DNA from: Stercorarius parasiticus
Lineage: Eukaryota; Chordata; Aves; Charadriiformes; Stercorariidae
Direction: 5' to 3'
NCBI GenBank assembly: GCA_013396915.1
Contig: VWZL01000264.1
Coordinates: forward strand, 310,001 to 374,000
Length of the DNA stretch: 64,000 nucleotides
The notes under the pieces were generated by a model that was not told the origin of the DNA, did no database searches, and worked only from the letters and a program-made list of their open reading frames with translations. A program made the position numbers and the translations under genes. Of this stretch, positions 1 through 12,190 are shown piece by piece (positions within the stretch are counted from its first letter, which is position 1; every line of letters starts with the position of its first letter).

Positions 1-715
1 CAGTCCTCCATGAAATTGTCCAATGTGTGTCCTTCCCATGGGCTGCAGTTTTTCATGAACTGCTCCAGCGTGGGTCCCTTCCACAGGGTGCAGTCCTTCA
101 GGAACAGATTGCTCCAGCATGGGTCCCCCACAGCGTCACAAGTCCTGCCAGGAGCCTGGTCCAGCGTGGGCTCTCTACGGGCTCATGGCCTACCTGCTCC
201 GGCGTGGGGTCCTCCTTGGGCGGCAGGTGGATATCTGTTCAACCATGGACCTCCCTGGGCTGCAGGGGGCCTGCATGCCTCATCATGGTCTTCATCACAG
301 GCTGCAGGGGGACTGCCTGCCTCATCATGGTCTTCATCACAGGCTGCAGGGGGACTGCCTGCCTCATCATGGTCTTCATCACAGGCTGCAGGGGCATCTC
401 TGCTCTGGTGCCTGGAGCACCTCCTCTCCCTCCTTCTTCACTGACCTTGGTGTCTGCAGAGTTGTTCCTCTCATATATTCTCACTCCTCTCTCTGGCTGC
501 TGTTGCACAGCAGTTTTTCCCCCCCTTCTTAACTATGTTATCCCAGAGGGCCTACCACCATCACTGATGGGCTCAGCCTTGGCCAGCAGCGAGTCCGTCT
601 TGCAGCTGGCGGGCATTGGCTCTATTGGATGTGGGGGAAGCTTCTGGCATCTTCTCAGAGAAGTCACCTCTGCAGCCCCCCTGCTACCAAAACTTTGCCA
701 TACAAACCCAATACA
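1..715 (-). mobile_element. Partial avian endogenous retrovirus LTR, reverse orientation
   Basis: Read on the minus strand, this begins near 715 with a TGTATTGGGTTTG-type end, followed by GGCAAAGTTTTGGTAGC and a GC-rich segment. I recognise this arrangement as the start of a common LTR in neoavian genomes; such LTRs start with TG and end with CA. A TATA-like or AT-rich stretch (GATAACATAGTTAAGAA, about 527-543) fits a U3 promoter position. The other end runs off the left edge of the window, so no target-site duplication or internal retroviral gene can be judged. The several overlapping open frames here (10-444, 27-1028, 119-532 and 239-508) come from low stop density and an internal tandem repeat and are not host genes. 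Family assignment is from memory, and the ERV class (probably ERVL-like) is uncertain. Confidence 0.7.
260..395. repeat. 42-bp tandem repeat, about 3.2 copies, inside the LTR
   Basis: The unit beginning CTGCAGGGGG restarts at 260, 302, 344 and (partial) 386, exactly 42 bases apart, and contains the phrase CATCATGGTCTTCATCACAG at 281, 323 and 365. The second and third copies are nearly identical, and the first differs at a few bases. Because 42 is a multiple of three, the repeat stays in frame in every reading frame and lengthens spurious ORFs on both strands. It belongs to the LTR and is a plausible site of copy-number variation. Confidence 0.9.
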
Positions 716-3700
716 ACTATCTTTAAAGATGTCTGTGCCTTTTGACATTATAGGAAGAATGCTCAGTGCTTTGCCTGGGCACCAGGTATGTCAGAAATGT
801 TACAGGAGTACTAGGGATGAGTTGACTTCTCTCATCTTGTTCACGAGGCATGCAATTTGCAAAGCCTCCACATGGTTCTCTATTTACACTAGACAATGTG
901 CTATTACAGAAGCTTCTGGGGCTGCTGTAATTCTTGATAGGATGGTCCTGTTCTCTATCTCTCTGTTTCTTTTTGAAGGCCAGGGGCTTCTCATCCAAGT
1001 AATCTACATTGGTGGAGTGGAAAGTTAGTGGACAGTAAGTATCCCGGAAGTGTAAGACTGCATATGGACAATTACTCAAGACAGAAAGGGAGATGGTTTA
1101 CTAGACTATATGTTGAGATACACAAATTCCCAGCTTACCCACCCTCTTCTCTACCTTCAAATCCCATTGAAGATTTAGAATCTTAGAGCTGAGTGGAGCT
1201 GACAACACAAAGTGCATTGCACCCGTTTATACTGCATATGCAGCCCATATGATGCGGCAGGTCATGAACACCGCTCTGTGGATACGTAGAAGTGCCAAAA
1301 AATTATTCTCTCTGGAGTACTTGGGTGTATCCTTATACGTAGGATGAACAAGCCTGTGGACTTCAGACTTAGTGGACTTTCTGGGCCTAAGTATGCTCCC
1401 ATTTTATGCTGGGAGGGTTGTCAGGGAGCAGCTTGAAGGGTTTTGCTGCTGCCTGCAGATGTGAAAGGACTATGAAGCTCCTGGCTTTTCTGGCAGCACT
1501 GTTTCCTGTGCACTCATCTGCTTCCTGACAAGGGAACCTCCACATTCTACCCAGTGGACCGTGGTAAAAATTAACAGAGTAAATGTGATGTTCATGATTT
1601 CCTCCTCTGCAGTATTTCTAGCAAATTGGGTACCTGAATTCCTAAAGGGCTGGGATATTCTGTATATAATTGTCAGTTTTGGGGGGGCTCACAGGATGTC
1701 CAGCGTAATCAACGCCCAAGGGAAAGCCAAGAGAACAGCTGGAGCCTTGCTCATAGTGGGAGAGCTCTATTCTGTGAAAGGTAATGGAAAACTTTACTGT
1801 TCTGTTTTGCTGTTGAGTAACTTGATCTATGTGGTTATTTTTATTCTTTTCTGTTTACATTCTTAGTGCCCTTTTCTGATTTTTGGACATATATGTACTT
1901 TTTCCTTCTATCTCCTATGAGCTCCTGGACAGAATTCTGCTGAAACCCCTTCCCCCTAAAAACACAGGCAAATGCAGATTAAAGGTACGTGCCTTTGCAA
2001 GAGGTTTGTATTCACACTGTCACTCTCTGGATTAAAATTGCTGTGGTTTATGTATGTGCAGCTGCTTTCTAATTAAAGCCCACATCTGCCCCGGCTTTAA
2101 CACCAGTGAACTGTAGTGAAGCCATTAACCCTCTCTGTTACTTCCGCCCTTTGTCCTGTGGGCACATGAAAGGCTACATGGACTGAGAAATGAAAAACCA
2201 AAGCACAGTTCTCAGCCTTGCTGGGTTTATGCTCAGTACATCTGAAGAGGGAAAGACATGGAAGCCAGATCTCTTTCTGCTCCCTCAATCTTAATAAGAT
2301 TCTAGCTTTTAAAAGTCTAATTTAGCACACATTCAAGGCTGGGCTGCAGTCCTTCATTCTGCTGATCAAAAACTTTTTACATTATCATGTCTGCTCCCAA
2401 TCCATGGAGTTGCTTACAGTCCCTGACAGGCCCCTTCTGGGAAGGACATGCATTTGTTGTGTAAAGCGGGTTACCCTGTCATCCATCCACCCAGAGGATC
2501 CCCTGTGTCAAGGGAAGGAATCCTGAGTAATTTCTCACTTGCTTTGTGTTGCTTCAGCTGTACAAAAGAAGCAGGAGAACCCTGCGGTCTGGCTCTAGAG
2601 ACTGTGCTCTTTGCTCACGTAAGGCAGAGCCTCACGTCCAGCTTGTAGAATTCAGGAGAGCATGTAATCCAGAAGGGATTTTTGTATGATTCCTCTAAAT
2701 GACAGATGAGATAAATGAGTATAGATCAAAATTTTGTTTCATTTCCTTGGGACCGAGCAATAAAATAGGGAATCTGTAATATGATTTTAAAAAAAACACC
2801 AACAACTACGGAAAAATTGGCCTCTTCAACTCTTTGAGCACTGTTTAGACTTTCAAAACTGAATCAGCCCACGTTTGTGGCTTATTATGCAGGCTGCTCT
2901 TGATAACTTCTGAAACTTCATCCAAATGAACCATTCAGATCCTGGGTGGAGTAACACTAATGGTGATGTAACAGACCTGAGGTCAATGCATCTCCTCCCA
3001 GTGTGTGGTCTGTGAATAATATGTGGGCCTGTGGGTCCCAGAAGCAGTGATCTCTTTCTGAAAGAATTTGAAAAAAAGGGTAGCTGTATCACAGTTAATA
3101 CTCCCATTTCCTCAAAGAATCCATTCACTGCAAAGGCGGAAGGAACATGCCTTTCCAACATTTGTCTTTTAAAGAGCACTCAAAAGTGAAGGCGCTCTGG
3201 CTGACTGAAGTTGGGTACACCTGAAGAAAGTGTCTATTTGAAATGAGTGCCTGCAAAATAAACTGGAGTCAATGTATGATGCAGGTGGCTGTCAGTTTCT
3301 AAAGTCAGAACATTTTTGTTTTGATGCCTACAAATGGTTTTAATTGCAATGTGTGAGCTGTGATAATCACAGAATATGAGAGGGTATTGAATAATCTCTT
3401 TTCTCTAAACATGACTTTAAGAGCATTGCTTTAGATGCTGCAAATTTTAGAACATTAGCCCTGGTGGCTTCTTCCCTCACTTGACAAATGTACTGTGTAG
3501 AAATGAATGGTTACATGGTAGTTCTAAGGGGAAACTAGTGGGATATTTTTTAACCAAATGAAAGTTTAACCCTCCTGTGTATGTTCTGTTCCCCAAAATA
3601 CTGTTCAGATTTGAAATGTTAAGTACCAAAGTTTCATGGAGAAGTTCTAAATCTCCCTCTATAATACTGTCTTTTCCTAGGTACAACAGAATGATTGGTA

Positions 3701-6700
3701 CAATTAGTTTATCCTGTGGTTTTATTTATATTCTGTAGTTTCAGGTTGTGAACTTAGTACTGTAAAAAATAGTCTTGACTCATGTGGTTGAGTTAAAGCT
3801 GGTGGATTGATCCAAAATAACTGTGGGGCTGATGGATGGTTGGGTGTCTTTGTGGATTTTCAGGTGGACATTTTTTAAATGTCTTAAATGGAGAAGTTTT
3901 TTATTTGTGTCAGCATGATCCCTCTTGCTTATGCCATAGCCCGTGGAGAAGTTCAGATAGGAACCAGGGCACCACCTTGAAAAACCTTAATGAAAGGAAG
4001 AAGCAGTGAAGCTGGTCTGCAGGATCTTTCAAAGCTTCAGAGTAGCTGCTTCCCATATACTTCTTGATGGCAAATGTATGTTACATGCAACATTTAGGAT
4101 AAATATCATCACATAAAGTCTTATTTGTCAGGAGGTCACCTTCGAGCCATCAGCCAAGTTTCGCAACCATGCACCAACTTAGTAAGGTATAATAGCATCT
4201 AAGGACTACTGCCACTGGCATTTTGGGCTGGTATTATGTATGAGGTATTATTTCCTCACATTAGCTAATCGTTTTTTGATTTATTGAATTGACATTATAT
4301 GTTATCTGTTTTGATTTGGAACTGAAATGGAAAAGCATGTTTTCAGAGATGAAGAGCATACATTTTCATATATTCTCCCAGGTCTGGTGATAAATATGAG
4401 GCACATTAGAGGATAATAATGAAAAACTAATCATCAATTGCAGTTTTTTCTGTTAGTTTTAATAATTCATAATAAGGCCTCTGATTTAGGAATTTACACA
4501 TGTAAGATGACCTTGGCAAGCTGTGTCTCTGAGGAGATAATGTCTGAATAAGCATGGGTTATAGATCATAAAAATTTAAGCGTCTGTTCTATATATTGAT
4601 ATTTGACAGAGAATGAACTGAAAGCAAGAGTGCGTGTAATTTTTTAGATGTATGGATGGATTAGTCTGACTTGTTATTTTTTATTAAAATTATACAGTAA
4701 TGCTTAGTCATACCTTAGATGCAGTTACTGGAATAAAGGTAGATTATGCCCTAGAGGTAAGAATCACCTTTATTCCATTGGTGCCTGTGCAATTAAAACC
4801 ACATTGGAGGGATCATATTGCTTGAATTCATTGGTATAATCTTTGGACAAGACCTTTCTCTAAGTTAATGAACAAGCTGGCCTTATTTCTTAATGACCAA
4901 GAATGAGTACCATTTTACTGTGGTAAATAAAACATACCACTTTCAATTGTATTCATATTTTGAGTCTTATCTCTCTTCAGTAACTATATTTCCAACAATT
5001 GTTCCTTGTGCAACTGAAACTGAGAAAACAACCTTCCTTTTCTTTAAGTAGAATGCAACTCCAGCAATTTTTACCAATGCATATTTAAATTACAGAGTAA
5101 AAACAAGTTTTGAGGAAGAGCCCCAAAACCACACCTGCCACCTCAGTGGAAGATCCCAGAGTGGAAAGGACTTACTTGTGGATAAATTCACAGGTCTTAG
5201 GAGACCAGTCACTTTTGTCCCATGGACAGGGAATCCTGCATGACCAGGTTGCGTGAAATTTTGATTGTATAGCAGCCTCTGAGAGTTTGCAGACTGAAAA
5301 CATGGAGCTGCCTCTCCCCCAGGTCCAAATGCTTAGAGGAATGTGGTGAATAAGGAGATTAATAAAAAGTATAGCAGCAAGCGGTTTCCTTTTCTTATTT
5401 TAGTTAACAACCACATCAGCACCTCTACCATATAGTTACTCTATATTTGCACAAAGGTCTTTTTCATATTGCAATAATTAAAACTGACCTTAAACAAGGA
5501 GTGAGTATAACTGGCAGTTTGGAAGACTTCTGACCTGCTACAGCAGTAACAACAGTCTGCGTGAAAGTGAGAATCTGACATCTTCCCTGTGAATTTTTTA
5601 ATGTGGAATACATAGTTGGTTTTGAGACCTCGTATCTTTTTGGGTTGGTATTTGTTTTGCGGAAGAAAAATTCCTAGAAATTTTGATGCATTAACTAAGT
5701 AAGTCAGTGTAAGTATTGCTGGTATTGATTTTTTTGACTATTGAAAGTGATTTTGAAGACTTTCTCCAAGTCATGTTTTCAATTTTCAAAAGCTTATTGT
5801 TGCTCTTGCTTCAAGTCTTGCCTCTATTGCAGGTTATCAAATTGTATATGAAGTCTCCTGCCCAGCATTTATTCACAGACTGGCTTTGGACCAAAAATGA
5901 CCCCTTTATTTGCTCATGACACACCTTACGCAAGAATAGGGTAGTATTTTCCTAATGAATGGCTGCATTTTAATTGCATGTTCTGAGAATAACCATCAAC
6001 TGATGAAATACAGTGTGCTCAGCCTTCAATGGATGTATGCGATCACCACTCTTTTGTCACAGAAAACCAAATTTTCTTGTATCTCTTTTGGCCGGAATGG
6101 TTGCAGCAGCATTCCTCAAAAGAATGTTTCTGGAGGGAGCCAGGTCTCTAAACCAGCTAACCAACAGCAATCATCACCTTCCTATTCTTATCTATTATGA
6201 AAATAACTTGGGCAAAGCTGAATTAACATGGCCCCGCAGTCAGGGCATTTGTAAATGCAAAATGAAACTGGCAGAAGTGTGAAATACACACCAACTGAAT
6301 TATAAACAGTACAAAAAGAAGTTCCATATTTCAGAAAACAGATTTTATTTTCTCTGGCCTTGAACTGGCATGAAAGGTAATTCTAAATCTGTAGGACAGA
6401 CAGAAATAGCATGGTGAGCTCTAATATTTTTTTTATGATTTTTAGTATTTTTTTCCGAAAGCCTCAGCTGCTAGAATAATTTGATTGTGCAAGTATCTTA
6501 GCTTTCAAAATAAGTTCTTGAGCCTCTTGTTGTGAGAAAAGCTCGGAAACACAAACCTCAAAGACTTAAATCTATTAAAAAAAGCCCAAGGTCGATTAAA
6601 AAGGGTATTTTGTTTTGGATCATTCTTTAGGGAAGGAGAAGTTGATTTATTTTTTAAATGTTTGAGACTGACAGTCCTTAACATCTCTCACACTTTCTTA

Positions 6701-8779
6701 TTGCTTAATTATGCCCCTTCTGAAATGGTAAGAGAGACTCAAACTGCAGCAGAACATAACCGGTTCCTACTAAAACCTGTTTTTGTTGGCTCCACAAAAA
6801 ATCTCTTCATATATTGCCACCAGTAGTTGCTTTACCGAAACAGGGCTGACTCACAGAGCTGAGACACCTTCTTGCAGCTGCTGAATACAAAGGCGTATAT
6901 CCCCATAGCACAGTGCTACTTCTTATGGGATTCTTCCAGTGCACTTAGGGCCAAGCACAAAATAAGAGCTCTTCCCTTGTAGCCTTTAGTTGAGCTAAGC
7001 TCTCTTTGATTCAAGAGTTAGTTTTGCCTGAGCAATGAGTGCAGAACTAGGGCATACAAATAGTTTCAGTAGAGATTATTGTAAGTAGATATTAACAACT
7101 AACATTATTGATATTGGTGAAGAGACGTACTGTGCTTACCATCTGCAGATGTTGGAGTGGGTGGATAAGATTTGGGTTTTAGGGAATTGGAAACAACATG
7201 ATTTTTTTTTCCATTTGGTTAATTAAGAAATGATTATTAAAACAGACAACAGTGACTAATTTGGCCAATGAATTTAATCGAATGAGTAAAGAAACAAAGC
7301 AAACAAAGAAAGGAGAAAAAAAACAACAGAGGAGATTTAGCTTATATTTAATGATGTGTAATTGCTGTTGGTATCAGAAGGAAACTTTTTTCCATAACTA
7401 GTAGAGTCATTTTTCAGTTTTAGATGTTCAAATTTCAATCAGCATTTGAACACATGATAAATATCAATGGCAGAGATTGTTGTTTCTGACTTGTACAAGG
7501 TTTAGAATACTTACGTATCCTGTGTCAAGCAATTAGTCTATGGTTCAAAGGAGGAAATGCATGTATGGGTGTTGTCACCTATCTTATTATATAACTAATT
7601 ATTTGATATTTTCTGTTCATAGGCTGTTACTTTTTAAGTTTTCAATGTATTATATCAATTATACAATCAATTATTTTATTTTGTTTGGGCAGTTGCATAG
7701 GTTTTGCTAGTGTTTCTGCCTGCTGCTGTGAGAAATATCTTCAATATATTTTTTACGTGCTAACTGTGGCAGTGTTGCTTTCCTGACGTTTTGCTTGCTT
7801 TAAAGAACGAAACAGTCCCCAAGCCAAGGAGCACGCCTGTCAGCCTTGACTGCTGCTAGAGCAAGAGTCTGCTTCTAAGGGGAAAGCTGGCTGAATTTTC
7901 TTGGTGTTATAGATCATGTACCATCAAACTTAGACGATAGCAGGTCTGTTTAAACACAGATTAAAGAAGAATCATATCTAATTTGTGGCAGTTTCTGGCA
8001 CACAGAGCCGATTTATCACTATGGCCCTTTAAAAGAGATTTTTTGTGAACACAGTCCACTTGTCTTCTTTTTCCTCTTCCATCATCTATCCCTCATCTCT
8101 TATGGACAACTTATTTTTAAGCTCCATTGTCTTTTCTTAAGTGAGTTATCTGTTGTTTCCTTTTTCCTCCAGCCTAGATCTCATTGTGTCCATGCATCCT
8201 TGGGTGGGGAGGTTATCACTTGTTGAATCCAAGTACTGCCTTGCTGTGTTTCCCAGAAAACCTCTAAGTTGTAGGAGAGAACCAATGCTGTGGTATCAGG
8301 GTAGTGCGTCATGTCATGGTTCTGCAAGGAACCACTTGTCTTCCAGAAATGCCAATACAACATAGTTCAGTTCAACGTTAGCTAGGTTTTCATGTTCACT
8401 GAAACATGTGGGACACTTGAGTGTGTTTTCACCAGTTTTCACCTCTTAAGCCTCACATTGTATCCAGGACTTTTCTTTCCTCATGTACAAAAGTGAATTA
8501 CCACAGTACTTGCCATTGTCCAAGTATACAGCTTGGCTTATTCAGGACTGGGCACTAACAGACTCTGCAGAGGAACAGGCCTAGACAGAAGAGCAAACTC
8601 AGCATGGCCAATGCTGTAACTACTGCTAGGAGAGTGACTCCAAGGACAAAGCTGCTCTGTTCATCTTCTGAGACAGCTGAGAGACCTAGGCTAAGAGCAA
8701 GGGCCGAACCAGCCCCAAACCAGCCGGAATACACAAGAGCTCTTTCCTTCTCAGTCTGCAGAGCACAAAGGAGATGTCA
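716..8779. other. Intergenic, no gene recognised
   Basis: About 8 kb of AT-rich sequence downstream of CHRDL1. Open frames are short (none over about 118 codons) and none resembles a family I know. No CR1, LTR or tRNA-like sequence was recognised. AT-rich stretches with homeodomain-like TAATTA/ATTA cores occur around 4420-4520 and 7195-7280 and could be conserved noncoding elements, but this cannot be shown without a cross-species alignment. Confidence 0.6.
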
Positions 8780-8890
8780 CAAAGATGAAGTGACTTGCTT
8801 GAGGCTCCACAGAAAATCAGTGGCAGCATTCAGCACTGAATCTCCTGAGGCAAATGAGTGCTTATGCTTTGAACCACAGTGCTGCTCCGT
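8780..8890 (-). mobile_element. Old MIR-type CORE-SINE fragment, reverse orientation
   Basis: The + strand reads GAAGTGACTTGCTTGAGGCTCCACAG, then TCAGTGGCAGCATTCAGCACTGAATC, then GCTTTGAACCACAGTGCTGC. These match, in order, the reverse complement of the MIR consensus: the GTGACCTTGGGCAAGT block, the CTCTGCCACTTACT block, and the head of the element. Divergence is high, as expected for a SINE family that predates the bird-mammal split. The overlapping open frame at 8604-8951 is therefore unlikely to be a gene. Identification is by eye from the known consensus. Confidence 0.72.
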
Positions 8891-11800
8891 AGGCCTTCTG
8901 TCAGCTCATTACATAATGTTAGTCTTATTAATGATGACTGTTTTTATCTAACCACAGCCAATGAGCCTTAGAGTGCTTCAGGGAGGAGGGATGCATTACA
9001 TTGTAATTACAGGATGCTAGAGCTGTCCAAGAACATTTTAAGTTGAATGTATTTGATATTATGCAGATATAAAAAGTCTGCAGGTGGCTGCTCTCTCAGC
9101 TTCACCTCTTGACTTTTGGACTGTGCCTCTACAGAGGATTTTCAAACACTTCTATGCTGGGACAACAGACAGTGGAAGGCTGCCCAGATACAACTTGTGT
9201 CCTACTGGGAGGAGAAGAAATGACCATCTTCATGTTCAGCTTCTCTGTGCACGAGTATTTTGTTTTGTCCCACAGACACAGAAAAGAAATAAATAAAAGA
9301 ACTGCACTTTCGGTAAAAGCTTCTGCTTAAACAGCTTGTTAGAACAAAGGGCTTCAAGCAATCTCAGTAATAAGGAATAAGCTACTGATTGACTGTAGAA
9401 AAAAATATTTAAAATTGTGGAAATATCTTACTGTATATTGAATGATTTTTAGTTGACCTACCTAAAAAAGCACGTATTATCCATTAGGTTTTATTTTCTT
9501 GTAGTACTGCTAGAGGGGTGGGACTGAGAAAAACTTTTTTTGCCTTGCCTTTTATTAAGTGATGAGTCTCATTGATTGTGTATGCTTTTTTTAATACTTT
9601 ATTGTAGGGATAATTTTAAGTTTTGTATGAAAACTTCTCATATCAGGCTAACTCAGTCTCGACACTGATTTCAGTGAGCATTGGAACTTCCTTAAATATT
9701 TTCCAGAAAGGTTTCTTTCATCACTAGTAAACTTGGACAGCAGACAGATGAGATGGATGAAAAATACGTATTTAGATCATGGCATGTAAGAAAGGGATCT
9801 CAGTGCAATAGCCTGTCACCAAGATATTTGCTTTTGAAGTAGTTATTTTTTTAGAAAATCCTTAACTTGCTGTAAAATGTATCATTAGTGAGAAGTTTCA
9901 AAGCAAAACAATCTTCCCTCCCACTTTTGATTATTTGATAAAGAAAGGATTCTTAACATAATCATATGGTTAAACTGATTATGTAAAATAGCTTTTTAGC
10001 AATTAATAGTTGAGTGAAAGACTGCTCTAAAGTGAAACCATAATGGATCTTTGTTACACTATCAGATTTCATGAAGAGGCTATTTAGCTCAGATTTTTAT
10101 GTACAAATAAAACAATAAAAAACAAGTGTGGAAAACTCATCATTTTAGGACTTTTCTGTTGTGGAATATCAGTCTCTTTGCTGATACTGGGGCAAATTTC
10201 TCTATAATTCCAGATCTTTTATCTTGGAATATTTTAACATAATCACTGCTTTTTCACTGTGATCATAAGGTTTCATTATTTTTTTTTTAAGCTGTTAAAG
10301 AGAGAGTGGTACTTTGGCATGGATTCGCAACAAGCTTTGATGAGTTCCAGAAAAGTGACTGTTATACAAATACAAAGAATGAAAAGAACTTATTATCTTT
10401 AACAAGAGCTTGATTGGATGTAATAAAAGTTCCTTGCTAATTTACTGAAGTTAGCAGCTATGCTGGTAATGAATTTATAATCAACAACATTTGATCTTCT
10501 GCGGAAGCTTTTGCCCCTTTCTCCCCCCAAAAATGTTTCTGGAGAGAGTCCAGATAATTTCCTTTAATAGGGATTAAAACTTTAAAGGAGTGTTGCTTTA
10601 TAGTGACCCTTTTTGGCAGTTTATCAGAACACTTATGCAGCTGGTAAATGTAACTACAAAATTCTGTGGAGGGATGACTATTTTTCCTTAAACAGTCTCT
10701 CCTCTCCCCTCCCTGCCATGGGCAGCACATTGTTTACAGCAACACTGACAAAATAAAGAATCACAAGAATGAATTACGTGAACAGGAAAGCTTTGGTTCT
10801 GTGGGAATAGCTCCAAAAATGTCTTTTGTGTAATGCATATTAAATGAAGTCATTATCCTAGGACTTTGAAACAATTCTACCCAAATAGACATAACCTGTT
10901 TTGTTTTTTTTTAAAGTAGTTATGTTACATTTAGAGTTCTGAGAAATTGTCTGTGTTTTTAACGTGAATTAGGACTGACTTTCACATGCGTACTCACTCA
11001 AAGGCTGTTGAAACGTGCTGCATTTGTAGAGAAGTTTTCCTGTTGACTCACTTTGATTTTACAGTCCTTTTTACAAACTGGTATTGTTGGATTTCAGTGT
11101 TTTAGTGGGGAGGAGGTTGTACATCTGTTGTTGTTTTGTTAATTTTTTAAAAGTCAATAACCTCTATATTCCTTTAAGTTCCAACCCCTGCCAAGTACTA
11201 TCCTGGTCTACAGGGTAAACACCAATAGCATAGCGACAGATGGACAGGGTAGACAGACGGCCCATATAATCCATCCTATGCTGGTTTTATAAGTCTATAA
11301 AAATGCAATAAAGAAAAGGGTCTCATTAGGTAGAGGCAGGGGGCTGATTGATTTGCAGGCCACACTCAGTTTATAGCTGCCTTCTGTGTGAAAGTCCACC
11401 TTACAGTGTGAGTTTACTCTGTTTGCCATGGCTTGTTTAGTTAGACTTAATTTACCACTGGTAATGTTGAGCATTATTCATGTTTTTGTGGTGACTTTTA
11501 CCCCAATTTGGCACCTAAGTATGGACTCACTCTCATTTTACTCCGTAGAAATAAAACCCTTAAGCCAGAGGTCAGGAGAAAAGCTGAGTGAAATGCTCCT
11601 AGCAAGCGTGGGTTGTCTGAGAAGGCAGTAGCTGTTTAATTGAAAGGGAAACTTAGCACTGTCAAAGCTCTCATTTCAACTTGCATGTTATTTTTCTGCA
11701 TTGCAACAAACACCACCTCCAAATATTGAAAAGAAGCTAAAGGAAAAATACTTAGTACATAATCAGTCTTGTTGATTCTCAAAACAATCCATTTTTTATC

Positions 11801-12074
11801 TTTTGTTGTGGGAGTCTTTCTAGGGAAGAGTTTTTTTACAGGAAAAAAAAAGAGCATGTGATTTTAAAATTATAAAAAAGGCAGTGGGACTGAGAGAGCT
11901 GGCTGCATCAGCGCTGTGACTTTCTTCAAATGCGGCTCAGAGTTCTCAATGTTGCCAAACACTGCTGCAGGTGGATTCAGGGAGAGGTGAGTGTGCCTGG
12001 CCCCTACACCACAGAGCACGAGAGAGGGGCGTTACCACTCAGCGATGGGCAATCTGTTCTTGTGCGTAGACATG
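8891..12074. other. Intergenic, no gene recognised
   Basis: AT-rich DNA with scattered poly-T and poly-A runs. The longest open frames are about 90 codons or less and none is recognisable. A short stretch near 11175-11195 (AAGTTCCAACCCCTGCC) resembles a CR1 3' tail but is too short to call. Confidence 0.55.
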
Positions 12075-12190
12075 GCCAGCTCTTGGCTCTGGTGCTGACC
12101 TTGGGCAAACCGCATTATCTCCCTGAGCCTCGGTTTCCCAATCTGTAACATGGGACCAAGGACCGTTGTCATCAAGAGGTTAAAAGTCTC
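12075..12190 (+). mobile_element. MIR-type CORE-SINE, forward orientation
   Basis: The sequence GCTCTTGGCTCTGGTGCTG, then ACCTTGGGCAAACC, then CTCCCTGAGCCTCGGTTTCCC, then AATCTGTAACATGGGACCAAGG follows the MIR consensus block by block: GTGACCTTGGGCAAGTTACTT, CCTCTGAGCCTCAGTTTCC, and CATCTGTAAAATGGGGATAA. It is the better preserved of the two MIR-like copies in the window. The small open frame at 11930-12148 overlaps it and is not a gene. Confidence 0.82.

Noticed and set aside
27..1028. 333-codon plus-strand open frame
   Set aside because: It lies mostly in the LTR and its 42-bp tandem repeat, then runs on into unrelated unique sequence; no domain and low stop density explain it.
8604..8951. 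115-codon plus-strand open frame
   Set aside because: Its second half overlaps the MIR-type SINE and the first half has no recognisable domain.
11160..11215. Possible CR1 tail around AAGTTCCAACCCCTGCC
   Set aside because: Only about 20 bases resemble CR1; too short to distinguish from chance.
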